A DNA stretch of 64,000 bases from positions 1 through 64,000 of the forward strand of contig JBCDKJ010000002.1 in the NCBI GenBank assembly GCA_038746745.1, written 5' to 3'. The notes beneath the pieces are model-generated. The model saw only the letters and a program-made list of their open reading frames with translations. It was not told the origin of the DNA and ran no database searches. Below are positions 18,655 to 27,362 of this stretch, piece by piece. Numbering within the stretch: position 1 is the first letter of the stretch; every line of letters begins with the position of its first letter. The DNA is from JANQIO01 sp038746745 (GTDB lineage: Bacteria; Pseudomonadota; Gammaproteobacteria; Pseudomonadales; Halieaceae). The position numbers and the translations under genes were made by a program.

Positions 18655-19625
18655 GTCATGGCTCCCATCGGATAAAACTGCGGCAGCATGGTTTTCTCAT
18701 CCACGGCCTCAATACGGCCTTCCACAGCCATGCCTATGCTCACTTCGTCGTAGCTACATCCCGCCAGGTTGGCTACAAAGTTCACCCCTTCCTCCAGTCG
18801 GATCACTGCGCAAAGCACCGGATAGTCGTAACCGGGCACTCTGGGGTGATGCAGCTCGGTGAAGCTCATCACCTCGCCGCGCAGGGTCGACACGATGCTG
18901 TCCCATTCCATCGATTGGCACTCTCCGCACATTGGGCGTGGGGGATGTCTGAGCGCCCCGCAGTCCTTGCAGCGCTGGATATGTAACTCACCCCGGTCGC
19001 AGGCTTCCCACCACCACCCATTATCGTGACCGCGCGGAGAGGGGATGCGGGTAGGTACTTCCAGGGCTGAATCTTCGCTGCTCTGTTGCTGTGGTGCGTC
19101 GGCGGGGCGAAACTTGAGCACCCGGAATCGCTGCGTACCAATCACGTCGCCGGTCTGGTCACTGAAGGTGGCCAGGGTCTCAAAGAAATAGCCAATGCCG
19201 CGAGCGGTCGCCTTTTGCTCGGAGATGTTGTCGATCACCATCTCCATAAACACCTGATCACCTGCAGCCACCTCCTTGTGGTATTCCTGCACCACGTCAG
19301 TGCCGAGAATGCCAGTGAAACCGTGCTCATTGAACAGGTCGACTAGGGCGCTCTGAGGGTCGGGGCTGCGGCCGCGCAGGGCAACCTGCACCCCTTCCTG
19401 GTTCCAGACGTACATCATGGCCGGGGGCGCAATGGTGCGGCCGCGTGCGCTGACCGCTGCCCAGGCCTGGTCGGTGTAGGCTGGATTGTCGTCGCCCATT
19501 ACCTCTGTCCATTGACGGATCATGGCGGGATTCACTGCGTCCTGTGCCGGCTGGCGCTCACACACTTTTCGCCCCACGTAGGCGTAGATTGCCTGCTCAA
19601 AAGCCGCTTGTTGCTCCGGCGTCAT
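18651..19625 (-). CDS. MaoC-like hydratase subunit fused to DUF35 OB-fold (ChsH2-like)
   Basis: With the ATG at 19625 (AAGGCAG upstream) it has 324 residues. Residues 1-175 are a hot-dog domain whose motif reads GDDNPAYTD, with Tyr50 where active hydratases have His, so this half is likely non-catalytic. Residues 195-324 are a DUF35 domain with a zinc ribbon at C219, C222, C233 and C236, then an OB fold. The domain order matches ChsH2, which pairs with ChsH1 and carries the docking domain for the Ltp2 aldolase. It is the first gene of the four-gene operon. A reading from 19655 adds ten residues. Confidence 0.87.
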   Translation of the reverse strand: MTPEQQAAFEQAIYAYVGRKVCERQPAQDAVNPAMIRQWTEVMGDDNPAYTDQAWAAVSARGRTIAPPAMMYVWNQEGVQVALRGRSPDPQSALVDLFNEHGFTGILGTDVVQEYHKEVAAGDQVFMEMVIDNISEQKATARGIGYFFETLATFSDQTGDVIGTQRFRVLKFRPADAPQQQSSEDSALEVPTRIPSPRGHDNGWWWEACDRGELHIQRCKDCGALRHPPRPMCGECQSMEWDSIVSTLRGEVMSFTELHHPRVPGYDYPVLCAVIRLEEGVNFVANLAGCSYDEVSIGMAVEGRIEAVDEKTMLPQFYPMGAMT

Positions 19626-19788
19626 AGTGCTGCCTTGCAGAAAGAAGAGCGCCACCGTAAACCTGCCCTGTCCGGCGGAGCAAGGGGGCCACGCTCCCCG
19701 ATGCTATCGGTTCAAGTAGTCGACTAAACCGCGCCCGCGGTGCCTGCGGCCTGGGCTACACTGCCCCGCGTCACAAAAGGAGATCCGC

Positions 19789-20949
19789 ATGGGCGAGCAG
19801 CATTTTCATCCAGAGGCCTTAATCGAGCAGGCCATGGAGAGCACGGAACTCAATGATTTCGGTGACTTGCCAGTCCATCCCGGCCTGGAGGCGCTGTGCG
19901 AAACCTATGACCGACACGTACGTGACCCCGAGGGTCGGGCCAAGTGCCGGGACCGGTTGGTCAACCTGCTGTCGGTGCGGCTGCGGCTTGAGCGTGCCTT
20001 CAAAACCATTCCCGATGTGGCTGAGCAGGAGATAACGGCGCCCTTGTTTGTAACGGGCCTGCCTCGCTCTGGCACCTCCGCGCTCATAAACCTGCTGGCA
20101 GGTGCACCTGAAAACCGCGGGCTGTTGCAATGGGAGGTGCAGTTCCCGGATCCCTGGCCCGGCCTGCAGCCCGGGCAGGAGGACCCGCGTTACAGCTATC
20201 TGGTCAAAGCGCTCGAAGATCACCAGGACGAGGATTTCAAGAAGATTCACTTTGTGACCGCGGACACCCCTGAAGAGTGCTGCATGATTCACGCCTACGC
20301 GCTCCACGGCGTGCAACTGGGTTTCGAGATTATGTTGGAGCCCTATCGAAGCTGGCTGCTGGCACAGGACCTGGAGCCGCTGTACCGCTACCAGAAAAAG
20401 CAGCTACAGCTTCTGAACTGGCGCAACCCCGGTCAGCGTTGGGTGCTAAAGGCGCCCGCCCATATGTGGGCGGTGGACACCATTCAAAAGGTATTTTCAG
20501 ACGCGAATTTTGTCTGGTGTCACCGGGAACCGGTGGCGGTCACAGCCAGCATTAACAGCATGAACCGTGAGGTAATGCGCATGTATGCGGGAGATAGCAG
20601 CCATATTTCCGCTACTGAAATCGGTCGCGCGGTGATGGAGTGGTATGCGCTGTCTCTGGAACGGGGCTTGGCCGCACGAGACGCGTCGCCCTCAGAGCGA
20701 TTCGTCGACTGCTCCCAGGAGCAGATCGCTCAGTCTCCCCTGGCCGTGATTGATTCTATCTACGGCGCGTTTAACTGGCCCCTCAGCGACGAGTCCCGGT
20801 CAGCCTTTCAGCACTACGTGGATGCCAACCCCAAGGGCAAGCACGGCAAACATGAATACGACTTGGCAAGCTATGGTCTTACAGCCGGCGAGGTGAAAGA
20901 ACGCTTCGCCTTCTACACGGACAACAGCGACTGGCCCATCAGTGCTTAG
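19789..20949 (+). CDS. Sulfotransferase family protein
   Basis: A 386-residue protein with a PAPS-binding 5'-phosphosulfate loop, TGLPRSGTSALINLL, near residue 90, and a 3'-phosphate segment resembling FVWCHREPVAVTASINSM near 243. It would transfer sulfate from PAPS to a hydroxyl or amine acceptor; the acceptor is unknown. This is the long Sulfotransfer_3-like form common in marine bacteria. The start at 19789 has a strong AAAAGGAGAT site. It is divergent from the side-chain operon and overlaps the SLC13 gene tail to tail by four bases. Confidence 0.88.
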   Translation: MGEQHFHPEALIEQAMESTELNDFGDLPVHPGLEALCETYDRHVRDPEGRAKCRDRLVNLLSVRLRLERAFKTIPDVAEQEITAPLFVTGLPRSGTSALINLLAGAPENRGLLQWEVQFPDPWPGLQPGQEDPRYSYLVKALEDHQDEDFKKIHFVTADTPEECCMIHAYALHGVQLGFEIMLEPYRSWLLAQDLEPLYRYQKKQLQLLNWRNPGQRWVLKAPAHMWAVDTIQKVFSDANFVWCHREPVAVTASINSMNREVMRMYAGDSSHISATEIGRAVMEWYALSLERGLAARDASPSERFVDCSQEQIAQSPLAVIDSIYGAFNWPLSDESRSAFQHYVDANPKGKHGKHEYDLASYGLTAGEVKERFAFYTDNSDWPISA

Positions 20950-22679
20950 CCGGTAAAGGGAAAGACGCGTGGGATCAGGTACAGCACGGTGATGCTGTAA
21001 ATGATTGAGACCGGCAGCCCCGCACGCACGTAGTCGCGGAACTCATAGCCCGCCAGGTTCTGCACCATCAGGTTGGTGGTATATCCATAGGGCGTCAGGA
21101 AGCTGGCGCTGGCACCGTAGGCCACGGCCATGACAAAGGGCATTACGTTCATGCCATAGCTCTGCGCCAGGCCGAAGGCAAGGGGAAATACGAGTGCGGC
21201 TGCTGCGTTATTGGTCATGGTCTCAGTCAGTAACAGCGTCAACAGGTAAACCCCGATCAGGGCCCCATAAGGCCCCAGTCCCCATAAATAGGTGTGAAAG
21301 CCGTCGGTCAGCAGCATAACCAGGCCAGAATCGTTCAGCACCTGAGCCCAGATCAGCGCCGACCCAATAATGATCCACAGTTCAAACGGGAAGCGGCGGC
21401 GCAGCTCCTCCGCGCGCACCGTTCCCAACACCAGCATGGCCGCCAGTAACACGGCCAGTCCTTTAAGCAGTGGCACAATGCTCAGCGTTGCCAGCACGAT
21501 GACTGTCAGCAAACCGCCACTGACAAACAGGTTTTCCCACGGGCGGATCCCGCCGGCACTGACGCCTTCCTGCACTACAAAGAAGTTTTTGCGAATATTC
21601 CGACGGTCATCAAAGTCAGGTCCGGCGGCGAGCATGAGCCGATCACCGGCCTGAACCGCGATGTCTCCGAGCTTGCCAGACAAGCGCTTGCCGCCTCTGT
21701 GCATGCCGACTACCGCTGCATCAAACAGTGAGCGAAAGCCAGCCTCCTTGATAGTCTTGCCCTCAACATTGGCGTTGGGCATAACGATCACTTCTGTCAG
21801 GTTCTGCTGCAGCAGGCCCTCCTCGACGGCAAACATATTCAGCCCACCAAATTGCTCCAGCACCTGTAGCTGTTTGATGTCACCTGAAAAAATCAGCTTG
21901 TCACCGGGCTCGATGACCTCACTGGGGCTCACGGGGCTGATCAGGTTGTTGGCTCGCACGATCTCAACCAGGAACAGTGTTTCAAGGTCCCGCAGCCTGT
22001 TCGCGATCACCGACTTGCCAACCAGCGAAGAGTTCGCCATGACTTCGGTTTCGATCAGGTATTCCGCCACCGCTACGTCTTCCGCCTCGTAGGCAGGCAG
22101 CGCCTGTTTGCTGGTAATGACAATCACCACTAACCCCAGAAACGCAGCACTGGCACCTACGATGAAGAAATCAAAAAACGCGAGTCCCTGGCCCGTCGCA
22201 TCGGCCAGAAAGCTGGACACAATCAGGTTGGTAGAGGTGCCGATCAGCGTCATTGTGCCGCCCAGAATCGCCATGTAGGACAGTGGGATGAGCAGCTTCG
22301 ACGAAGGGTGATGCGGATTATTGCGCACTGTGGCGGCCAGCGTTGCCACCACAGCGGTGTTGTTGATGATGGCGGAGGACAGCGCTGTAATTGCGCCCAT
22401 TCTGATCAGGCTATTCTTGTAACCCTCATCAATCACGCGGGCTGCCATGTCGTTGAGCCAGGTGATTTTCTCTATACCGACGGAGACCAGCAGCAACAGC
22501 ACCAGTGTAACCAGCCCCGGATTCATAGCCTTTTCCAGCACGGTGCTGGTGTCTACCAGACCTGCTACGTAGCAGCACAGCATCGTGAGAACGAAGACCC
22601 GTGCGGGGGAGATACGGGTAAACACCAGGCCGTAAATCAGCGCCAGAAAAAGGCCCAGGGTTAGGAGTTGCTCAAACAT
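20946..22679 (-). CDS. SLC13/ArsB-type sodium-coupled anion permease with two RCK_C (TrkA-C) domains
   Basis: About 577 residues. Hydrophobic membrane segments fill residues 1-185 and 385-577. Between them are two TrkA-C modules (about 200-275 and 285-365, seen in NSSLVGKSVIANRLRD and NVEGKTIKEAGF). The form matches SLC13 or SAC1-like transporters, which carry sulfate, dicarboxylates or citrate; the ion cannot be decided. ATG 22679 is preferred over a GTG five codons upstream. The tail-to-tail contact with a sulfotransferase gene hints at sulfate only weakly. Confidence 0.85.
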   Translation of the reverse strand: MFEQLLTLGLFLALIYGLVFTRISPARVFVLTMLCCYVAGLVDTSTVLEKAMNPGLVTLVLLLLVSVGIEKITWLNDMAARVIDEGYKNSLIRMGAITALSSAIINNTAVVATLAATVRNNPHHPSSKLLIPLSYMAILGGTMTLIGTSTNLIVSSFLADATGQGLAFFDFFIVGASAAFLGLVVIVITSKQALPAYEAEDVAVAEYLIETEVMANSSLVGKSVIANRLRDLETLFLVEIVRANNLISPVSPSEVIEPGDKLIFSGDIKQLQVLEQFGGLNMFAVEEGLLQQNLTEVIVMPNANVEGKTIKEAGFRSLFDAAVVGMHRGGKRLSGKLGDIAVQAGDRLMLAAGPDFDDRRNIRKNFFVVQEGVSAGGIRPWENLFVSGGLLTVIVLATLSIVPLLKGLAVLLAAMLVLGTVRAEELRRRFPFELWIIIGSALIWAQVLNDSGLVMLLTDGFHTYLWGLGPYGALIGVYLLTLLLTETMTNNAAAALVFPLAFGLAQSYGMNVMPFVMAVAYGASASFLTPYGYTTNLMVQNLAGYEFRDYVRAGLPVSIIYSITVLYLIPRVFPFTG

Positions 22680-22760
22680 GCGCGCATGTTCCACGAAGGG
22701 TCAGGTAAACACAAGCAAACCCAAGGCTGGTAGAATGCGCGCCCGCGAACATATGATGAG

Positions 22761-23966
22761 ATGATGCCCATGAGCTTTCACCCGCCGCGCCGCACCCTGA
22801 TGGGACCCGGCCCCTCCGACGTTGACCCGCGTATCACCAACGCCCTGGCGCGCCCTACCATCGGCCATCTGGACCCGGTGTTTATCGAACTGATGGAAGA
22901 GCTGAAGGCACTGCTGCAATACGCCTTTCAGACGGAAAACCCGCTGACTCTGCCCGTTTCAGCGCCGGGGTCAGCCGGCATGGAAACCTGCTTCGTTAAC
23001 CTGCTTGAGCCCGGTGACAAGGTCATCATCTGCCAGAACGGCGTATTTGGCGGGCGCATGAAAGAGAACGCGACGCGCCTGGGCGCTGAGCCGGTCATGG
23101 TTCCGGACGAGTGGGGCACCGCTGTGGACCTGGACAAAGTGCGCGATACGATTGCCGCTCACCCCGATGCCAAAGTCCTGGCTTTTGTCCACGCCGAGAC
23201 CTCAACCGGCGTGCGCAGTGACGCCGCCGCCCTGTGCAGGATGGCGACTGACGCCGGCATGCTGTCTATCGTTGATACAGTGACCGGACTAGGTGGTATC
23301 GAAGTGGCGGTCGACAAGTGGGGCGCGGATGCGGTGTATTCCGGCAGTCAGAAGTGCTTGTCCTGCGTGCCGGGAATCTCCCCGATCACGGTGTCAGAGC
23401 GCGCCGCAGAGCGCATTCGCAACCGCCAGCACCCGGTGCAAAGCTGGTTCCTCGACCTGAACCTGGTGATGGGCTACTGGGGCGGTGGCGATACCAACGG
23501 CCAGCCGATCAAGCGTGCCTACCACCATACCGCGCCAATCAATGCGCTCTATGCCCTGCATGAAGCGCTCACCATCCTGAAAGAGGAGGGCCTGGAAAAC
23601 AGCTTTGCGCGCCATCGCCAGAACCACCTCGCCCTGCGCGCCGGGCTGGACGCATTGGGTTTGCCGCTGGTGGTTAAAGAAGAAGATCGCCTGCCGCAAC
23701 TCAACCTGGTCGGCGTGCCCGAAGGCATTGATGAAGCCGCGGTACGCAAACTACTGCTGGATGAATATAGCCTGGAAATCGGTGCCGGCCTGGGCGACCT
23801 CGCCGGCAAAGTCTGGCGCATCGGCCTGATGGGCTATGGCAGCAACCCCACCAACGTCAGGCTATGCTTGGCTGCCCTGGAACACGCACTGAATGCGCAG
23901 GGGCACGCAAGGTCAGGGTCAATAGCGGCCGCGAACGCAACTTACGGCGCTGCTGAGGCAGCTTGA
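22761..23966 (+). CDS. Class V aminotransferase, alanine/serine-glyoxylate type
   Basis: A 401-residue PLP enzyme, fold type I. The amino-terminal segment MGPGPSDVDPRITNAL is characteristic of alanine-glyoxylate and serine-glyoxylate aminotransferases. The PLP-phosphate contact SAPGSAGMET and the Schiff-base lysine in SGSQKCLSCVPG near residue 200 are clear. It probably detoxifies glyoxylate to glycine. The start could be 22761 or the ATG at 22770. The last 20 residues are Ala/Gly/Ser-rich and probably not part of the fold. Confidence 0.88.
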   Translation: MMPMSFHPPRRTLMGPGPSDVDPRITNALARPTIGHLDPVFIELMEELKALLQYAFQTENPLTLPVSAPGSAGMETCFVNLLEPGDKVIICQNGVFGGRMKENATRLGAEPVMVPDEWGTAVDLDKVRDTIAAHPDAKVLAFVHAETSTGVRSDAAALCRMATDAGMLSIVDTVTGLGGIEVAVDKWGADAVYSGSQKCLSCVPGISPITVSERAAERIRNRQHPVQSWFLDLNLVMGYWGGGDTNGQPIKRAYHHTAPINALYALHEALTILKEEGLENSFARHRQNHLALRAGLDALGLPLVVKEEDRLPQLNLVGVPEGIDEAAVRKLLLDEYSLEIGAGLGDLAGKVWRIGLMGYGSNPTNVRLCLAALEHALNAQGHARSGSIAAANATYGAAEAA

Positions 23967-24110
23967 GTTCCCCTGCCAGGGTCCTTAGTCAAATCATTCA
24001 CGGCATGTGTTGGCAGACGCGGAAAACTCTCATCCAGAGCACTGTTCCCGTCTCCGCTGTGGCTTTTGATGCGCGCGTCATGACCGTGCCTTGACCGAGT
24101 ACTCACGGTA

Positions 24111-24806
24111 TCAGCTAGGCCTTCCGTCAGTATTACCGATCGCGCCTGAAAACGAATTGGCATCGCCGGGGTTTATGCCCGAAAAGACGGTTACCGTTAC
24201 TTTGTCGCTGGTATTGATCGTATCCGCAGCTGCCACTATCACGCTGCTTGCAGCGTTTTGGTTCTTAAGGAGATCTACAAGGCTCTTACTGAAACTGTTG
24301 GCCGTTTCGCGACCGTTAGTTGTCGACGCTATCAGGTTGATAGTTTCGTCGATAAGCGTTTTTTGTTCATCTTCGCTCAAGTCGTTTGCTAGCAGCCTTT
24401 CTGCAAGCGCGGCTACAGCAAAATCCGGATTAATAGCGCTGCTGGAAAAGTTCCCACTTCCCTCAGCATAAGCCTCTGCAGGGAAGCTTATTTTCTCGCC
24501 TTGTACAAACGGACTATCGATTGTGGTGTTCGTGATGTACTCCACGCCGTTAGAGGAAACGCTAAAATTGTTATTGATCGCGATCTCACGCACCGCACTG
24601 GTTCTTACTAAGTTAGGGTAGGTGGAAACAGCATCTGCAACGATTTGCGCTCTTTGTTCTGTGGTCTCTGCAGCGTCAACCTGCGACTGCAGAACGATAA
24701 GCGCGCCTTGCTCCTGTGCAGTTAAGTTCTGCGCCTGAGCTGGAAGGGAAAGGATTAAGCCCCAAGCAGTAATCAATGCTGCGATACCCATCGTCATTTT
24801 TTTCAT
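24111..24806 (-). CDS. Secreted protein, function unknown
   Basis: A 231-residue protein with a clear signal peptide (MKKMTMGIAALITAWG, cleaved after PAQA). The mature chain is helical and rich in Ala, Asn, Ser and Glu, has no cysteine, and contains no motif I recognise. The start has AGGGA at a good distance. The coding region and the 267 bases upstream look richer in A and T than the neighbours, which may mean recent arrival. It stands alone between an aminotransferase and a VOC protein. I see no gene in 24807-25073. Confidence 0.7.
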   Translation of the reverse strand: MKKMTMGIAALITAWGLILSLPAQAQNLTAQEQGALIVLQSQVDAAETTEQRAQIVADAVSTYPNLVRTSAVREIAINNNFSVSSNGVEYITNTTIDSPFVQGEKISFPAEAYAEGSGNFSSSAINPDFAVAALAERLLANDLSEDEQKTLIDETINLIASTTNGRETANSFSKSLVDLLKNQNAASSVIVAAADTINTSDKVTVTVFSGINPGDANSFSGAIGNTDGRPS

Positions 24807-25073
24807 GATTTGTCCCTATGTTGCCGCTTGCCGGTTCGCGGACACTTTCTCGCCAATATCCAACTAGCTGTTGGATCGCTTCGATCACAATACAGCTAAA
24901 GGTAGCATCGCCGGCGTATCCTCTGCGAGTGTTTGTTACGATTTCTTGCGCCGTAAAACCTTAGTCATCGCTAACACGAATCCTCGTCTGACGGTGTCTA
25001 GGCACGAAACAAACACTCGATGCTCTCAGCGCCTGTCAATACAAATCAGCAAACACGTCAGTACATACAATGC

Positions 25074-25451
25074 TCAGGCAAATATAAAGGCATTGAGCTT
25101 GTTGCCATCCAGGTCGCGGAAGTAGCCTGCGTAGAAGCCCTCGATGCGTTGTCCAGGCGGGCCCTCGTCGCTGGCGCCGAGTTCTAAGGCCTTGGCATAG
25201 AAAGCGTCTACGGCTTCCTTGGAGTCCATGTTCATAGCCGCCATAACACCGTTGCCAATGGTGGCGGGCTCACCATTAAAAGGCGGGGTGATGGCGAGGC
25301 CGGGCTCGTCCATGGTCGTGCCCCACGCGATAAAACCGTTTTCATCCTCGAAAATCCGGGTGTGCCCGATGCTTGCCATCAGGGCATCGTAGAAAGCCGC
25401 GGCTTTCTCAAGATCATTTGTTCCAAGGGTTACATATCCGAGCTTAGCCAT
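25074..25451 (-). CDS. VOC (glyoxalase/bleomycin-resistance) superfamily protein
   Basis: A 125-residue single-domain protein of the vicinal oxygen chelate fold. It begins MAKLGYVTLGTNDLEKAAAF with the typical beta-alpha opening and ends FRDLDGNKLNAF, the usual carboxy-terminal strand motif containing an expected metal or substrate position. The upstream sequence GCAGGAGC gives a good ribosome site. Most relatives are of unknown substrate; a dioxygenase, glyoxalase or binding role cannot be told apart here. Confidence 0.85.
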   Translation of the reverse strand: MAKLGYVTLGTNDLEKAAAFYDALMASIGHTRIFEDENGFIAWGTTMDEPGLAITPPFNGEPATIGNGVMAAMNMDSKEAVDAFYAKALELGASDEGPPGQRIEGFYAGYFRDLDGNKLNAFIFA

Positions 25452-25645
25452 GCGTAGCTCCTGCTAAGTATGGGGAAAGTGCTGTCATCAGCATAGCGTA
25501 GACTGAAAGAGAGACGGCCGCGACTGCTGCGGTGCGCGACCGGGCAGCCGAAAGGCGGACTGCATCACAATTCGCTGTCAACCGATTGGCCTCTAAGCGC
25601 GTTACAGTCATCATTAAAGCAGCGGTGACATAGAGGCCAACCAAC

Positions 25646-27340
25646 ATGCAGTTGCCGACACGATGTCTGATAACACTTTTGGTTTTGCTGACGCTGGCAG
25701 CCACAGGCTGCGGTGGTGGCGGTGGCGGATCTGGCAGTACTGGCTCAGGCGGTGGTAATGGCGACAGTGGCGACAGCGCTGGCGACGATGATGACAATGA
25801 CAGCACCGCGGCTGTGTCGGTGGCCGAGGCTTTTCAGTTACTGAACCAGGCGTCTTTTGGGCCCACAGAAGCGTCTGTTGCGCGAGTGCTTGATATCGGC
25901 ATCGAGGGGTGGATTGACGAGCAACTGCAGCAGCCTGCCTCGCTGCAGTTACCGTATCTGCTGACCTTCCCTGAGGATGCCGATTCCGTAGAGCTGCAAA
26001 CCGACCGGGTGGATGTCTGGTATCGCAATGCGCTGCACGGCGAAGACCAGCTGCGTCAGCGCGTGGCCTTTGCGCTCTCACAGATTATGGTGGTTTCGCA
26101 GCAGGGCGTGCTGGTGAACGGCGTGTATGCCCTGGCAGACTATTACGACATGCTGGCGGAAGATGCCTTTGGCAATTACCGTGACCTGATAGAAGATGTC
26201 ACGCTGCACCCTGCCATGGGGGTGTACCTCAGCATGTTGGGGAACGAAAAACCGGACTCGGCGCGCAACATCCGTCCCGACGAAAACTATGCTCGTGAGC
26301 TGATGCAGTTGTTCTCCATTGGACTGGTCGAGCTCAACTCCGATGGCAGCCAGAAAGTGGATGCGATGGGACTACCGGTCCCAACCTATGATCAATCTGT
26401 TATCGAGGGTTTTTCCCACGTCTATACCGGCTGGAATTGGGCGGGCGCGCCTTCGTTTCAATTCGCCCGTCCCACCATAGAAAATCAGGCGCTGCCCATG
26501 CAGCTCTATCCAGATTTCCACGACACTGGCTCAAAAAAGCTGCTGAACGGTGTGGTGTTGCCGCCGGGTCAGTCTGGCGAAGAGGATCTCTCAGCAGCGC
26601 TGGATAACGTGTTCAACCATCCCAATGTCGGACCTTTTATTGCCATTCGCCTGATTCAGCGCCTGGTCACCAGCAACCCGTCACCTGCCTATGTAGCGCG
26701 GGTCGCCGGTGTCTTTGACAACGACGGCTCAGGCGTGCGTGGCAACCTGGGTGCGGTGGTGAAGGCCATCCTCATGGACCCGGAAGCCCGCGGCAGCGCG
26801 CCGTCGCAGACTGGCGGCAAGCTCAAAGAACCCATTCTTCGGGTGACTCAGCTCTGGCGTGTTTATGACGCGCAGTCCAGCGTGGGCGGTTATCCGCTGG
26901 TCGAGTCCTTCATCCTGTTTGGGCAGGGACCATTGCAATCGCCCTCCGTGTTCAACTTCTTCAGTCCGTTCTATGCGCCCGCTGGCGAGATTCGCGATGC
27001 AGGCCTGGTGGCTCCGGAGCTTCAGATCGCAACGGAGTACCAGAACACGCTTTTTACCAACCTCATGCTGCTGCAGACGTTTTCTTTTAATCAGGCCAGT
27101 GATTCTTTGCGACCCGAGGACATTTTTATCGACATCTCAGAGGAGATGTCGCTGGTGGACGATATCGATGCGCTGATAGACCGTGTTGCGGGCAAACTGC
27201 TGGGCGGTGAAATTTCCGCCGCGCTGCGCCAGGAGCTGACTGGCATGCTTGAAATTCTGCCGTCGGAGCCGGCGGAGTTTCGTGCCGCAGAGGCCATCTA
27301 CTTTATTGCCAGCTCCCCCGAATACGCCTACCAGCGCTAA
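25646..27340 (+). CDS. DUF1800 lipoprotein
   Basis: A 564-residue lipoprotein. The lipobox LAATGC ends at Cys22 and is followed by a flexible Gly/Ser/Asp linker to about residue 55. The rest matches DUF1800, with NYARELMQLFSIGLVELN and FSHVYTGW as characteristic segments and a carboxy end at YFIASSPEYAYQR. The family is regularly paired with DUF1501, as here (22 bases to the next gene), and its role is unknown. An exported two-protein system is inferred from the lipoprotein and Tat-like signals. Confidence 0.9.
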   Translation: MQLPTRCLITLLVLLTLAATGCGGGGGGSGSTGSGGGNGDSGDSAGDDDDNDSTAAVSVAEAFQLLNQASFGPTEASVARVLDIGIEGWIDEQLQQPASLQLPYLLTFPEDADSVELQTDRVDVWYRNALHGEDQLRQRVAFALSQIMVVSQQGVLVNGVYALADYYDMLAEDAFGNYRDLIEDVTLHPAMGVYLSMLGNEKPDSARNIRPDENYARELMQLFSIGLVELNSDGSQKVDAMGLPVPTYDQSVIEGFSHVYTGWNWAGAPSFQFARPTIENQALPMQLYPDFHDTGSKKLLNGVVLPPGQSGEEDLSAALDNVFNHPNVGPFIAIRLIQRLVTSNPSPAYVARVAGVFDNDGSGVRGNLGAVVKAILMDPEARGSAPSQTGGKLKEPILRVTQLWRVYDAQSSVGGYPLVESFILFGQGPLQSPSVFNFFSPFYAPAGEIRDAGLVAPELQIATEYQNTLFTNLMLLQTFSFNQASDSLRPEDIFIDISEEMSLVDDIDALIDRVAGKLLGGEISAALRQELTGMLEILPSEPAEFRAAEAIYFIASSPEYAYQR

Positions 27341-27362
27341 CGGAAGCTCAGGAGAATTCACT

